From Altererythrobacter sp. (lineage in GTDB: Bacteria > Pseudomonadota > Alphaproteobacteria > Sphingomonadales > Sphingomonadaceae): 5,429 bases of DNA. A program made the translations under genes and the position numbers. This document shows positions 1-4,976 of this stretch, piece after piece. Under the pieces are notes generated by a model. The model did not search any database. It was not told the DNA's origin and saw only the letters and a list, made by a program, of their open reading frames with translations. The stretch's first letter is position 1. Each line of letters starts with the position of its first letter. The stretch is taken from positions 1-5,429 of the forward strand of contig JALZVZ010000070.1 of NCBI GenBank assembly GCA_023299945.1, given 5' to 3'.

Positions 1-181
1 TTATTACGGCAGCTTCGTCGTCACCACCGATTTGATCGAATTGCGGAACCTGCTGCAAGCAGCCGAGCTGATCGTCAACTCAGCGCTCGCCCGCAAGGAA
101 AGCCGCGGGCTGCACTATACGCTGGATTATCCCGAGACAGATGATGATGCGGAGCCGCAGGATACGGTGCTTGTGCCTTAG
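1..181 (+). CDS. nadB: L-aspartate oxidase NadB, C-terminal end (5' truncated by window edge)
   Basis: Reading frame 2 is open from the window edge to TAG at 179-181 and gives 59 residues. They contain '[17 protein letters not shown]' and then '[15 protein letters not shown]', the recognisable end of the three-helix C-terminal domain of L-aspartate oxidase; the ESRG-H-DYP signature is shared with succinate dehydrogenase/fumarate reductase flavoproteins. In the family, NadB oxidises L-aspartate to iminoaspartate with FAD, and NadA then condenses this with dihydroxyacetone phosphate to make quinolinate for NAD. It is cytoplasmic. The tail after DYP is acidic (residues such as [10 protein letters not shown]) and of ordinary length. 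The FAD-binding and catalytic parts lie outside the window, so their integrity cannot be judged. A hairpin at 232-256 probably ends the transcript, since the next gene is convergent. Confidence 0.92.
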   Translation, partial: YYGSFVVTTDLIELRNLLQAAELIVNSALARKESRGLHYTLDYPETDDDAEPQDTVLVP

Positions 182-231
182 CCAGGGGAAGGGTCGGGAC
201 GGCATTTACAGCTGGGTCAGTGAAAGGGTGC

Positions 232-266
232 TGAGCCTAGGCTGCCCGCAGGCTCACTATTGTTTA
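232..266 (+). terminator. Hairpin between convergent nadB and the 264-950 gene
   Basis: TGAGCCT at 232-238 and AGGCTCA at 250-256 are perfect 7-bp complementary arms around an 11-nt loop, 50 nt after the nadB stop. Read on the + strand the stem is followed by a T-rich but broken tract (CTATTGTTT). Read on the - strand no T-run follows. It is therefore a moderate candidate for ending nadB transcription and a weak one for the opposing gene. An alternative 10-bp palindrome, AGCCTAGGCT (234-243), overlaps the left arm and could compete with it. Confidence 0.42.
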
Positions 267-950
267 CTCGTCCGATTGGCCCATCTCAATCAGGCCATCA
301 CGAATTTCGCTTCCCGTTTTCAAAAGCGCTGCTTTGGTATTAGCTTGCTTGCATTTATCGCAGCGCAGCCTGCTAATATCCATACGAATGGCATGCGCAA
401 TGACGATCTGACCTGATACCCGCGTGAACGATATTTCTTCCAAAACTGGAAAGGTGAATACTCCGGGAATTACCATCTTGGTGTTGAGCAACAGCGCTTT
501 GCGGTCTGCTCGATTGTCCGTGATTTCCATAAGGTCGGCGCCATTGCCCAAAGAGTCTCGGTAGATAGAATCGACCAATGATTTGCTGATCAATCCTTCA
601 GGTATTTCGAAAGCACTGCCTTTTATTTGTGCGTCAATTTTCTGCCGGACTAGACTAAAAATTTCTTCAAACTTTTGCTGTTTGATCGCTTCTGACGACG
701 GCCTAAAGCCGATGCCATAAACAAGAATTTTATCGCTGAACTCATTCGCCTTTTCCCAAGGCTCAATTTCTTCAGTCACAAATAGGGCGGCATAAGGGGG
801 GAGTTCGCGTTCTTCACTTAAGTCATCATATCCGTTCGGCACTGGTACAGAGATGACGGCATCAGAGACCAATATCGGACGCGCGTTTTCAGCCTTTATG
901 GGGCTGTCAAAAAGGAAAACGAGCAATGCTGCGAAGAAAATCAGTTTCAT
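264..950 (-). CDS. Exported protein of unknown function with C-terminal CxxC
   Basis: I do not recognise a family. From the ATG at 950-948 the product is 228 residues. It has a signal peptide (M-K start, hydrophobic run at residues 3-14, likely cleavage after A20 in 'SPIKA|EN'), so it should be periplasmic or envelope-bound. The mature part is mixed charged and hydrophobic with no further membrane segment, and a CxxC pair (C197, C200, in 'RLRCDKCKQ') lies near the end. ATG-950 is preferred over ATG-959 or TTG-968 because lysine follows it directly, and because a TTGCGT-N16-TATATG element places the predicted transcription start on this ATG; ATG-959 would lie inside the -10 hexamer. No Shine-Dalgarno is visible. 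A sample stretch at 601-660 is 40% GC against 65% for 3001-3060 in a neighbouring gene, which may reflect horizontal acquisition. It is convergent with nadB and divergent from the 1115 gene. Confidence 0.72.
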   Translation of the reverse strand: MKLIFFAALLVFLFDSPIKAENARPILVSDAVISVPVPNGYDDLSEERELPPYAALFVTEEIEPWEKANEFSDKILVYGIGFRPSSEAIKQQKFEEIFSLVRQKIDAQIKGSAFEIPEGLISKSLVDSIYRDSLGNGADLMEITDNRADRKALLLNTKMVIPGVFTFPVLEEISFTRVSGQIVIAHAIRMDISRLRCDKCKQANTKAALLKTGSEIRDGLIEMGQSDE

Positions 951-956
951 TAGCGC

Positions 957-984
957 CATATAGACCAAGCCGGCTTGGACGCAA
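957..984 (-). promoter_or_regulatory. Candidate leaderless promoter with palindrome in the spacer
   Basis: On the - strand, TTGCGT (984-979) is followed by a 16-nt spacer and TATATG (962-957). Six more bases then lead to the ATG at 950, so a typical transcription start would fall on the A of that codon. The spacer contains the perfect 14-bp palindrome CCAAGCCGGCTTGG (965-978), placed where a dimeric regulator could block or remodel polymerase binding. Hexamer matches are partial. The call rests on spacing and on the identical geometry at the divergent gene. Confidence 0.4.
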
Positions 985-1080
985 AGAACCCTATCGCAGT
1001 AGCACTAGGCTTTGAATAACACCTTGCTTTAGGCCTGCCATTGGGCCCGCAGCGAATATAACCTCATGAAAGCCCCTAAC

Positions 1081-1117
1081 TTGCCAACCCCGCCCCCTCC
1101 GCTATCCTTCACCCATG
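1081..1117 (+). promoter_or_regulatory. Candidate leaderless promoter of the 1115 gene
   Basis: TTGCCA (1081-1086), a 16-nt C-rich spacer and TATCCT (1103-1108) are followed by exactly six bases and the ATG at 1115. That predicts transcription starting at the start codon. The region before the ATG is pyrimidine-rich (CTATCCTTCACCC) and has no Shine-Dalgarno, consistent with a leaderless message. Leaderless mRNAs are well known in Alphaproteobacteria such as Caulobacter. Confidence 0.42.
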
Positions 1118-1858
1118 ACCCGCATATTCTCGATATTCATCGCCGCCCTCACCCTCGCGCTAACCGCGCCAGCGCACGCCACCCCGCCCGATGCGATGGA
1201 TGTGTCGGATGAGCTGTTTGGGATCAGCGACACGCATCTTTTTGTGCTGCGCCACACCGATGATAATCTTGGGCAATATACAAAATCTGCGCGCCATGTG
1301 TTCCTTGTCGCGATTGATTTGAAAACGGCTGAGGAGGAATATTGGCGCGTTTCTCTCACCGTGCGCGGTGAGCGTTATGATGAAAGCGGCGCACCTCTCG
1401 GCATGGTCACTCAGCGCCAATCTCGCCCGAATGAAACCAATCCCTATGACCTTATCGGCAAGCGTGGTGGTCTGCCGATCAGCGCAGCGGCTTTGCGCGC
1501 TTTTCCTTTCCCCAAAGCGGAAATCTTGGTCGATACAAAGACCGTGAGCGTGAAAGCGGAGTTTGGGCCGTCTTTTGCAATGAAGCGCGCATTGGCGAAT
1601 GAGCGGATCACGGCCACCAATCGCAACCTCGGCCAGCGTATTTACGAGCCTGTGCGGCTGTCGCGTCAGTTCACAACCAAGCAGGCTTGGGCGGACCGCA
1701 CCGTCCCCTTGGACCAATGCAAATTCAGCGATGTGGGCCGCATTTGGGTCTCGCCTGAAAAGCCGCGCGTGCAATTGGTGCGCGCGATGTGCGCTGAGGA
1801 AGAGGAGACGGGCGTGACTTCGGTGATATTGGTTCTGCCTCCGGTTCCTGCGCCCTAA
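1115..1858 (+). CDS. Exported protein of unknown function
   Basis: 247 residues, no family recognised. The N-terminus is a clear signal peptide (M-T-R, hydrophobic run at residues 4-18, cleavage after 'APAHA', about residue 22), so the mature protein of about 225 residues should be periplasmic or envelope-associated. It has no other membrane segment. There are two cysteines (C202, C226) that could pair, and an alternating pattern suggesting beta structure ('HVFLVAIDL', 'AEILVDTKTVSVKAEF', 'VTSVILVLPP'). The start is supported by the signal peptide and the promoter-like element just upstream; there is no ribosome binding site. Long antisense frames across this gene are shadows of its G/C-rich third positions. 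It is followed after 64 nt by another exported protein in the same direction, with no terminator between them, so the two may be co-transcribed. Confidence 0.78.
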   Translation: MTRIFSIFIAALTLALTAPAHATPPDAMDVSDELFGISDTHLFVLRHTDDNLGQYTKSARHVFLVAIDLKTAEEEYWRVSLTVRGERYDESGAPLGMVTQRQSRPNETNPYDLIGKRGGLPISAAALRAFPFPKAEILVDTKTVSVKAEFGPSFAMKRALANERITATNRNLGQRIYEPVRLSRQFTTKQAWADRTVPLDQCKFSDVGRIWVSPEKPRVQLVRAMCAEEEETGVTSVILVLPPVPAP

Positions 1859-1922
1859 TTCAGCTAATGTTCAACGCTTTGGCGTGATGCCCGCCCTGAT
1901 ATTCAATCGGGGTAGGACATTC

Positions 1923-2480
1923 ATGAAAGCACTTCTCATCGCGGCCAGTTTGGGTTTGGTAAGCTTAATCTCAGCACCGCTTGAAGCCAGGACGCTGGCC
2001 ATAGGCACTGGCGGAAATGCAGGCACATGGCAGATTGAGCCGCCAGGTGAAGGCAGCGAAGAAACCTATGTCTATGCCACCAGCCACGGACGCTTTTTGG
2101 CCGGACCTCAAGGTAGCGGCATTTGGGTGGTTTACGGCCCGCGTGCGCCCGAGGCAGACGGCTCCTGCACATTTGACAGCTGCATCATCAATGTGACGTT
2201 AAACGGCAGCAAAGGCTATGAGCAGGAATGGGTGAAGTTCGCCTTTTCCGATGGCACCAGCGTAACCGCGCGGCCCGATGTGCGCTCAGGCCAATATAAC
2301 GTCATCAATGATTATGCGCGGGTTTTATGGCCCGATGTGGCCAGCATTATGAGCGGATTGCGCGGTGCCCATTGGGTCGATGTCAGCTTTTCTGATGGCA
2401 ATATGCGGCGCTTTTCATTGAAGGGTTCGTCGGCTGCATTTACGAACGGCGCAGCGGCTGCAGGAGCGGGGGCCGAATGA
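1923..2480 (+). CDS. Small exported protein with CX4C and a repeated FSDG strand motif
   Basis: 185 residues from ATG-1923, chosen over the upstream GTG-1884/ATG-1887 because it begins a proper signal peptide (M-K-A, hydrophobic to about residue 18, cleavage near 'LEA|RT', residue 22) and has an AGGA six bases upstream. The mature protein has a Cys pair (C82, C87, 'SCTFDSC') that may form a disulphide. It also has two related segments, 'FAFSDG' (106-111) and 'VSFSDG' (154-159), each opening a beta-hairpin-like stretch; the second continues into 'RRFSLKGSSAAF'. This end loosely resembles the closing strands of invasion-associated locus B (IalB) proteins, but I would not assign that family. The tail is an Ala/Gly-rich low-complexity run (177-185). 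Its TGA overlaps the next ATG, so translation is probably coupled. A weak upstream promoter is possible (TTGGCG at 1879, TATTCA at 1900, spacer only 15). Confidence 0.78.
   Translation: MKALLIAASLGLVSLISAPLEARTLAIGTGGNAGTWQIEPPGEGSEETYVYATSHGRFLAGPQGSGIWVVYGPRAPEADGSCTFDSCIINVTLNGSKGYEQEWVKFAFSDGTSVTARPDVRSGQYNVINDYARVLWPDVASIMSGLRGAHWVDVSFSDGNMRRFSLKGSSAAFTNGAAAAGAGAE
2462..2480 (+). promoter_or_regulatory. Ribosome binding site and ATGA start-stop overlap
   Basis: AGGAG at 2462-2466 lies ten bases before the ATG at 2477-2479, which overlaps the TGA stop (2478-2480) of the preceding gene. The site fixes the downstream start and suggests translational coupling of the two exported proteins. 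Confidence 0.7.
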
Positions 2481-3457
2481 AGCCGCTTTTCAAGCTCAGC
2501 ACGGCGGCAGCTTTGTCGTTCGCAATTGCGCCTTTGTCGGCCCAAGATACCGCCGAGGATAATGCCGCTGAAAGCAGTCCAGCAGGCCTTTCTTCCAACA
2601 CAATTGTCGTCACCGCCCAGCGTTCCGGTGCGCCCATGTGGACGATTGACACAGCCAGCGGCACGATCATTCTGGTGGGCGAAATTGCCGCCGTGCCCAA
2701 ATCCACCCCTTGGCAGCCCGACCGGCTGAAAGAGGCCAGCGCAGGGGCAAGCCGCGTCATTATTCGTGCCCAGCCCAAGGTTTCGCCCGGCGATGTCTTC
2801 CGCCTGATTTTCAAAGGCGGCAGCTTCACCAAATTGCCCGATAAGACAGTGTCGTCCGATTATTTGGACAGCACTCAGCTTGCGCGCCTGTCCGCATTAG
2901 AGACCAAATATGACAAGGATTATGCGCGCGGCAGTTTCCTGATGACAGGGTTTGACCTGCTCGCCCGCCGCCTCGATTTTGATGATGAGACGGTCAAGGA
3001 CGCGACAGAGATCGTACACAAGGCGGCCAAAAAGGCCGATGTCCCGGTCCAGCGTCCGGCGCGGTTGAAGGGCAAGGATCTACTTGATGATCTGGCGAAT
3101 GCCCAGCCGGCCTCGCATATCCCTTGCTTGACCGCGGCAATGACCGCGACAGAGATCGGGCCGGATCTGATCGAGCTGCGCGGCGATGATTGGCGCAAAT
3201 TTGATGTGCCTGCTGTAATGGCGAACCCGTTGGAGATTGCTTTGAGCCAATGCTGGCCTTGGGCGGATGCTGAACTGGGCGAGGAAATCCGTAGCTCTTG
3301 GGTCGCCATGATCGAGGCTTCTGTGCCGGCAGAAGGCGTGACCTTAGCTGTCTTGCCTTTGCGCGTGCTGGCAGAGGACAAGGGCGTGCTGGATCAATTG
3401 GAGGCGCGCGGCTTCGACATTGCTGGTCCCGAATGGAAACCGAGCGAGGGTGAATAG
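2477..3457 (+). CDS. TraB/GumN-like exported protein lacking the GxxH metal motifs
   Basis: 326 residues with a signal peptide (M-K-P-L-F-K, hydrophobic 9-20, cleavage after 'LSA', residue 22). A short linker holds 'NTIVVTAQRSG' (41-51). The segment 52-100 then follows the TraB/GumN opening pattern: 'APMWTID...GTIILVGEIAAVPKSTPW...LKEASAGASRVI'. The end (288-315, 'VTLAVLPLRVLAEDKGVLDQLEARGFDI') matches the closing 'AVGAGHL-GEDGLL-LL-ARGY' pattern, and the length fits the family. TraB/GumN proteins are related to Tiki-type metalloproteases and usually show GTIH near the start and G-GH near the end. Here these positions read GEIA (68-71) and LPLR (293-296), so metal-dependent catalysis is unlikely. 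C217 and C259 could pair. It is probably periplasmic and translationally coupled to the preceding exported protein through ATGA. The family call is good at the fold level; the role is unknown. Confidence 0.75.
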   Translation: MKPLFKLSTAAALSFAIAPLSAQDTAEDNAAESSPAGLSSNTIVVTAQRSGAPMWTIDTASGTIILVGEIAAVPKSTPWQPDRLKEASAGASRVIIRAQPKVSPGDVFRLIFKGGSFTKLPDKTVSSDYLDSTQLARLSALETKYDKDYARGSFLMTGFDLLARRLDFDDETVKDATEIVHKAAKKADVPVQRPARLKGKDLLDDLANAQPASHIPCLTAAMTATEIGPDLIELRGDDWRKFDVPAVMANPLEIALSQCWPWADAELGEEIRSSWVAMIEASVPAEGVTLAVLPLRVLAEDKGVLDQLEARGFDIAGPEWKPSEGE

Positions 3458-3474
3458 CCTTCCCTTACGTCATC

Positions 3475-3502
3475 TTGCTAGATTGGCGCGGCGTGGTATC
3501 CC
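3475..3502 (+). promoter_or_regulatory. Candidate promoter of the alpha/beta hydrolase
   Basis: TTGCTA (3475-3480), a 16-nt spacer and TATCCC (3497-3502) lie in the 75-nt gap before the hydrolase. The hexamers and spacer resemble those upstream of the 1115 gene. Here, though, the predicted start would leave a leader of roughly 24 nt carrying a strong ribosome binding site, so this gene would be translated conventionally. Confidence 0.35.
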
Positions 3503-3515
3503 TGCCCGCAAGAAC

Positions 3516-3535
3516 GAGAGAGGATCACAATCATG
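3516..3535 (+). promoter_or_regulatory. Strong ribosome binding site of the alpha/beta hydrolase
   Basis: GAGAGAGGA at 3516-3524 lies eight bases before the ATG at 3533. It is the best Shine-Dalgarno in the window and fixes the hydrolase start. Confidence 0.75.
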
Positions 3536-4429
3536 CCCCAAGTCACCGCCAACGGTCTCACCCTTGAATATGACGAGCATGGTGATCCTGCCCACCCGCC
3601 TTTGCTGTTGGTGATGGGGCTTGGCGCGCAAATGACCGCATGGCCGATCGAGCTGGTCGAGGCTTTGGCGGCCAAGGGTTTCCGCGTGATCCGGTTCGAC
3701 AACCGTGACATTGGCCTCAGCCAGAAGATGGAAGGCATAAAAGCGCCCGGCATGGTGCGCCAGGTCATCTTCGGCAAATTGGGAATGAAGCCTAAGGTTC
3801 CTTATACGCTCAGCGATATGGCTAGTGATGCGATTGGCGTGCTGGATGCGCTGGGCATTGACCGCGCGCATATTGTGGGCGCATCCATGGGCGGCATGAT
3901 TGCGCAGCGTATGGCGATCCATCACGGGCCGCGTCTGCTGTCGCTAACTTCGATTTTCTCAACCACGGGCAATGGCAAATTGCCTCAGGCTGATAAGGTC
4001 GCCATCGATACGTTGACCACGCCGCCGACCTCGATGGAAGAAGAGTCCCTGATCGCGCATGGTATCAAAATCCAAGCCGCCATTGGCTCACCCGGTTTCC
4101 GCCCTGATCCTGAACATCAGCGCGTGCGTGTGCGCGAAACTGTGCGGCGCAGCGTCTATCCCGCCGGACAAGCCCGCCAAATGGCCGCGATCATCAATGA
4201 TGGCGATCGCACCGCTATGCTCGGCGATGTAACCGTGCCTACGCTGGTCATGCACGGCGAGGATGATCCACTGGTGAAGGTGGAAGCGGGCAGAGCAACC
4301 GCTGCGGCGATCCCTGGTGCGAAGCTGAAGACTATCGCGGGTTGGGGCCATGATCTGCCCTTGGCGTTAGTGGACGAATTGGCGGAGGCCATCGCTGATC
4401 ATGCAAGCAGCACGATGGTCAACGCATAG
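3533..4429 (+). CDS. Alpha/beta hydrolase, RdmC/aclacinomycin-methylesterase type
   Basis: 298 residues, a usual length for single-domain alpha/beta hydrolases. There is no signal peptide, so it should be cytoplasmic. Landmarks appear in order: an oxyanion-hole loop after strand 3 ('LLLVMGLGAQ', 24-33), 'VIRFDNRDIGLS' (52-63), the nucleophile elbow GASMGG with Ser118, a variable lid at about 140-215, the acid in 'MHGEDDPLV' (Asp245 most likely), and 'GWGHDLP' with His273. The triad is complete, so an active esterase or lipase-like hydrolase is expected. The 'FDNRDIGLS' and 'GASMGGMIAQ' combination is typical of proteins annotated as RdmC-like or aclacinomycin methylesterase homologues, but the substrate cannot be read from sequence, and lactonase, C-C hydrolase or carboxylesterase activity are alternatives. 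It appears to be its own transcription unit, with a promoter candidate, a strong ribosome binding site and a terminator. Confidence 0.9.
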   Translation: MPQVTANGLTLEYDEHGDPAHPPLLLVMGLGAQMTAWPIELVEALAAKGFRVIRFDNRDIGLSQKMEGIKAPGMVRQVIFGKLGMKPKVPYTLSDMASDAIGVLDALGIDRAHIVGASMGGMIAQRMAIHHGPRLLSLTSIFSTTGNGKLPQADKVAIDTLTTPPTSMEEESLIAHGIKIQAAIGSPGFRPDPEHQRVRVRETVRRSVYPAGQARQMAAIINDGDRTAMLGDVTVPTLVMHGEDDPLVKVEAGRATAAAIPGAKLKTIAGWGHDLPLALVDELAEAIADHASSTMVNA

Positions 4430-4430
4430 A

Positions 4431-4469
4431 GGCCACAACATTGCACGCTACTGTGCGGCCTTATTTTTT
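4431..4469 (+). terminator. Rho-independent terminator after the hydrolase
   Basis: Outer arms GGCC (4431-4434) and GGCC (4457-4460) enclose an inner stem GCAC (4443-4446)/GTGC (4453-4456) with a six-base loop. TTATTTTTT follows at once at 4461-4469. It begins two bases after the hydrolase stop. The T-tract is at the same time the stop codon and lysine codons of the convergent nrtS gene. Confidence 0.62.
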
Positions 4470-4694
4470 CTTATGCTGCTTATTAGCAGCAGTGGCCGAG
4501 TAAGCGCCGTAAGTGGTGACCAAAAAGGGCACTATATAAGTCAGCGCGATTTTCCATAGAGGAGGCCATTGCCCTAAGGCGATGAGATCGCCTTGATTGA
4601 TGGCGATAAGCGCACTTCCGACGATTAGAGAGACGCTGAGCGATCTGCGCAATTGCGGTCCGGTGAAAAGGAATTTGAGCTCCGCCTTTGTCAT
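4461..4694 (-). CDS. nrtS: Nitrate/nitrite transporter NrtS-family protein
   Basis: 77 residues from ATG-4694; an in-frame GTG at 4709 would add five residues but is less likely. The protein is two hydrophobic helices (about 18-33 and 48-63) joined by a short loop, with the family hallmarks 'INQGD' (32-36), 'PPLWKIALTY' (44-53) and 'VPFLVTTYGAYSA' (55-67). NrtS proteins are small two-helix inner-membrane proteins, first characterised in bacteria as nitrate/nitrite transporters, that probably act as oligomers. The C-terminus is basic (KQHKKK), consistent with a cytoplasmic tail. No nitrate reductase, NasFED or NarK gene lies nearby, so it stands alone here. Neither candidate start has a clear Shine-Dalgarno. 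Its end abuts the hydrolase terminator. Confidence 0.8.
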   Translation of the reverse strand: MTKAELKFLFTGPQLRRSLSVSLIVGSALIAINQGDLIALGQWPPLWKIALTYIVPFLVTTYGAYSATAANKQHKKK

Positions 4695-4869
4695 TATTTT
4701 GCACTGCACATGATTGCGTGAGATGGCAACAAAGTATTCAGAAATTGCGCGGCTCGATTCGATCCAAATAAAAGGCCTGAAACACAGTTTTCAGACAAAA
4801 AATTTTTGCGCAGATTCATTTTGGGGCTTGCGCGCGCCAAAACCCTAGCTTTTCCGGTGCGCCGCGGTG

Positions 4870-4896
4870 AATTGCCCGTGTAACACACCGGCAATT
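4870..4896. repeat. 27-bp near-perfect inverted repeat, operator-like
   Basis: The arms AATTGCCCGTGT (4870-4881) and ACACCGGCAATT (4885-4896) match in 11 of 12 positions around a 3-bp centre (AAC). The only mismatch is C4877 against C4889. No T-run follows on either strand, so an operator for a dimeric regulator or an RNA hairpin fits better than a terminator. It lies 176 bp from the nrtS start and 318 bp from the 5214 start, so either gene could be the target. Confidence 0.6.
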
Positions 4897-4933
4897 GTGA
4901 ACGCTAAGTTACAATTAATACACGTTTACCCTC

Positions 4934-4976
4934 TTGCACTGAAACCGCCTCTGATTCACTATCTAGTGGTTGAATC
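4934..4976 (+). promoter_or_regulatory. Candidate promoter overlapping a CACTA-TC-TAGTG dyad
   Basis: TTGCAC (4934-4939) and CACTAT (4957-4962) are 17 bp apart and could form a + strand promoter for the 5214 gene. The -10 position is embedded in the dyad CACTA-TC-TAGTG (4957-4968), which is itself flanked by GATTC (4953-4957) and GAATC (4972-4976). This arrangement would suit repression by a dimer and sensitivity to adenine methylation. The -10 match is poor, so the promoter call is tentative; the dyad is plainly present. Confidence 0.3.

Noticed and set aside
141..416. + strand frame of 91 codons overlapping the nadB end and the - strand gene
   Set aside because: It begins inside nadB in another frame, has no ribosome binding site, runs through the intergenic hairpin, and its product has no domain or sensible composition.
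1160..1774. - strand frame of 204 codons inside the 1115-1858 gene
   Set aside because: It is antisense to a gene with a clear signal peptide; the product is His/Arg/Cys-rich and has no promoter or start signal, typical of a shadow caused by G/C-biased third positions.
1858..1923. Terminator between the 1115 and 1923 genes
   Set aside because: No stem followed by a T-run is present, so co-transcription remains possible.
2440..2832. - strand frame of 130 codons across the ATGA junction
   Set aside because: It is antisense to two well-supported coupled genes and shows no family similarity or ribosome binding site.
2920..3381. - strand frame of 153 codons inside the TraB/GumN-like gene
   Set aside because: A Ser/Arg/Ala-rich shadow product with no recognisable domain, opposite a supported gene.
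3470..3925. - strand frame of 151 codons inside the hydrolase
   Set aside because: Antisense to a catalytically complete hydrolase; the composition (His/Arg/Gln-rich) is that of a shadow frame.
4694..4894. - strand frame of 66 codons upstream of nrtS
   Set aside because: Low-quality product without start signals, overlapping the A/T tract and dyads; no similarity recognised.
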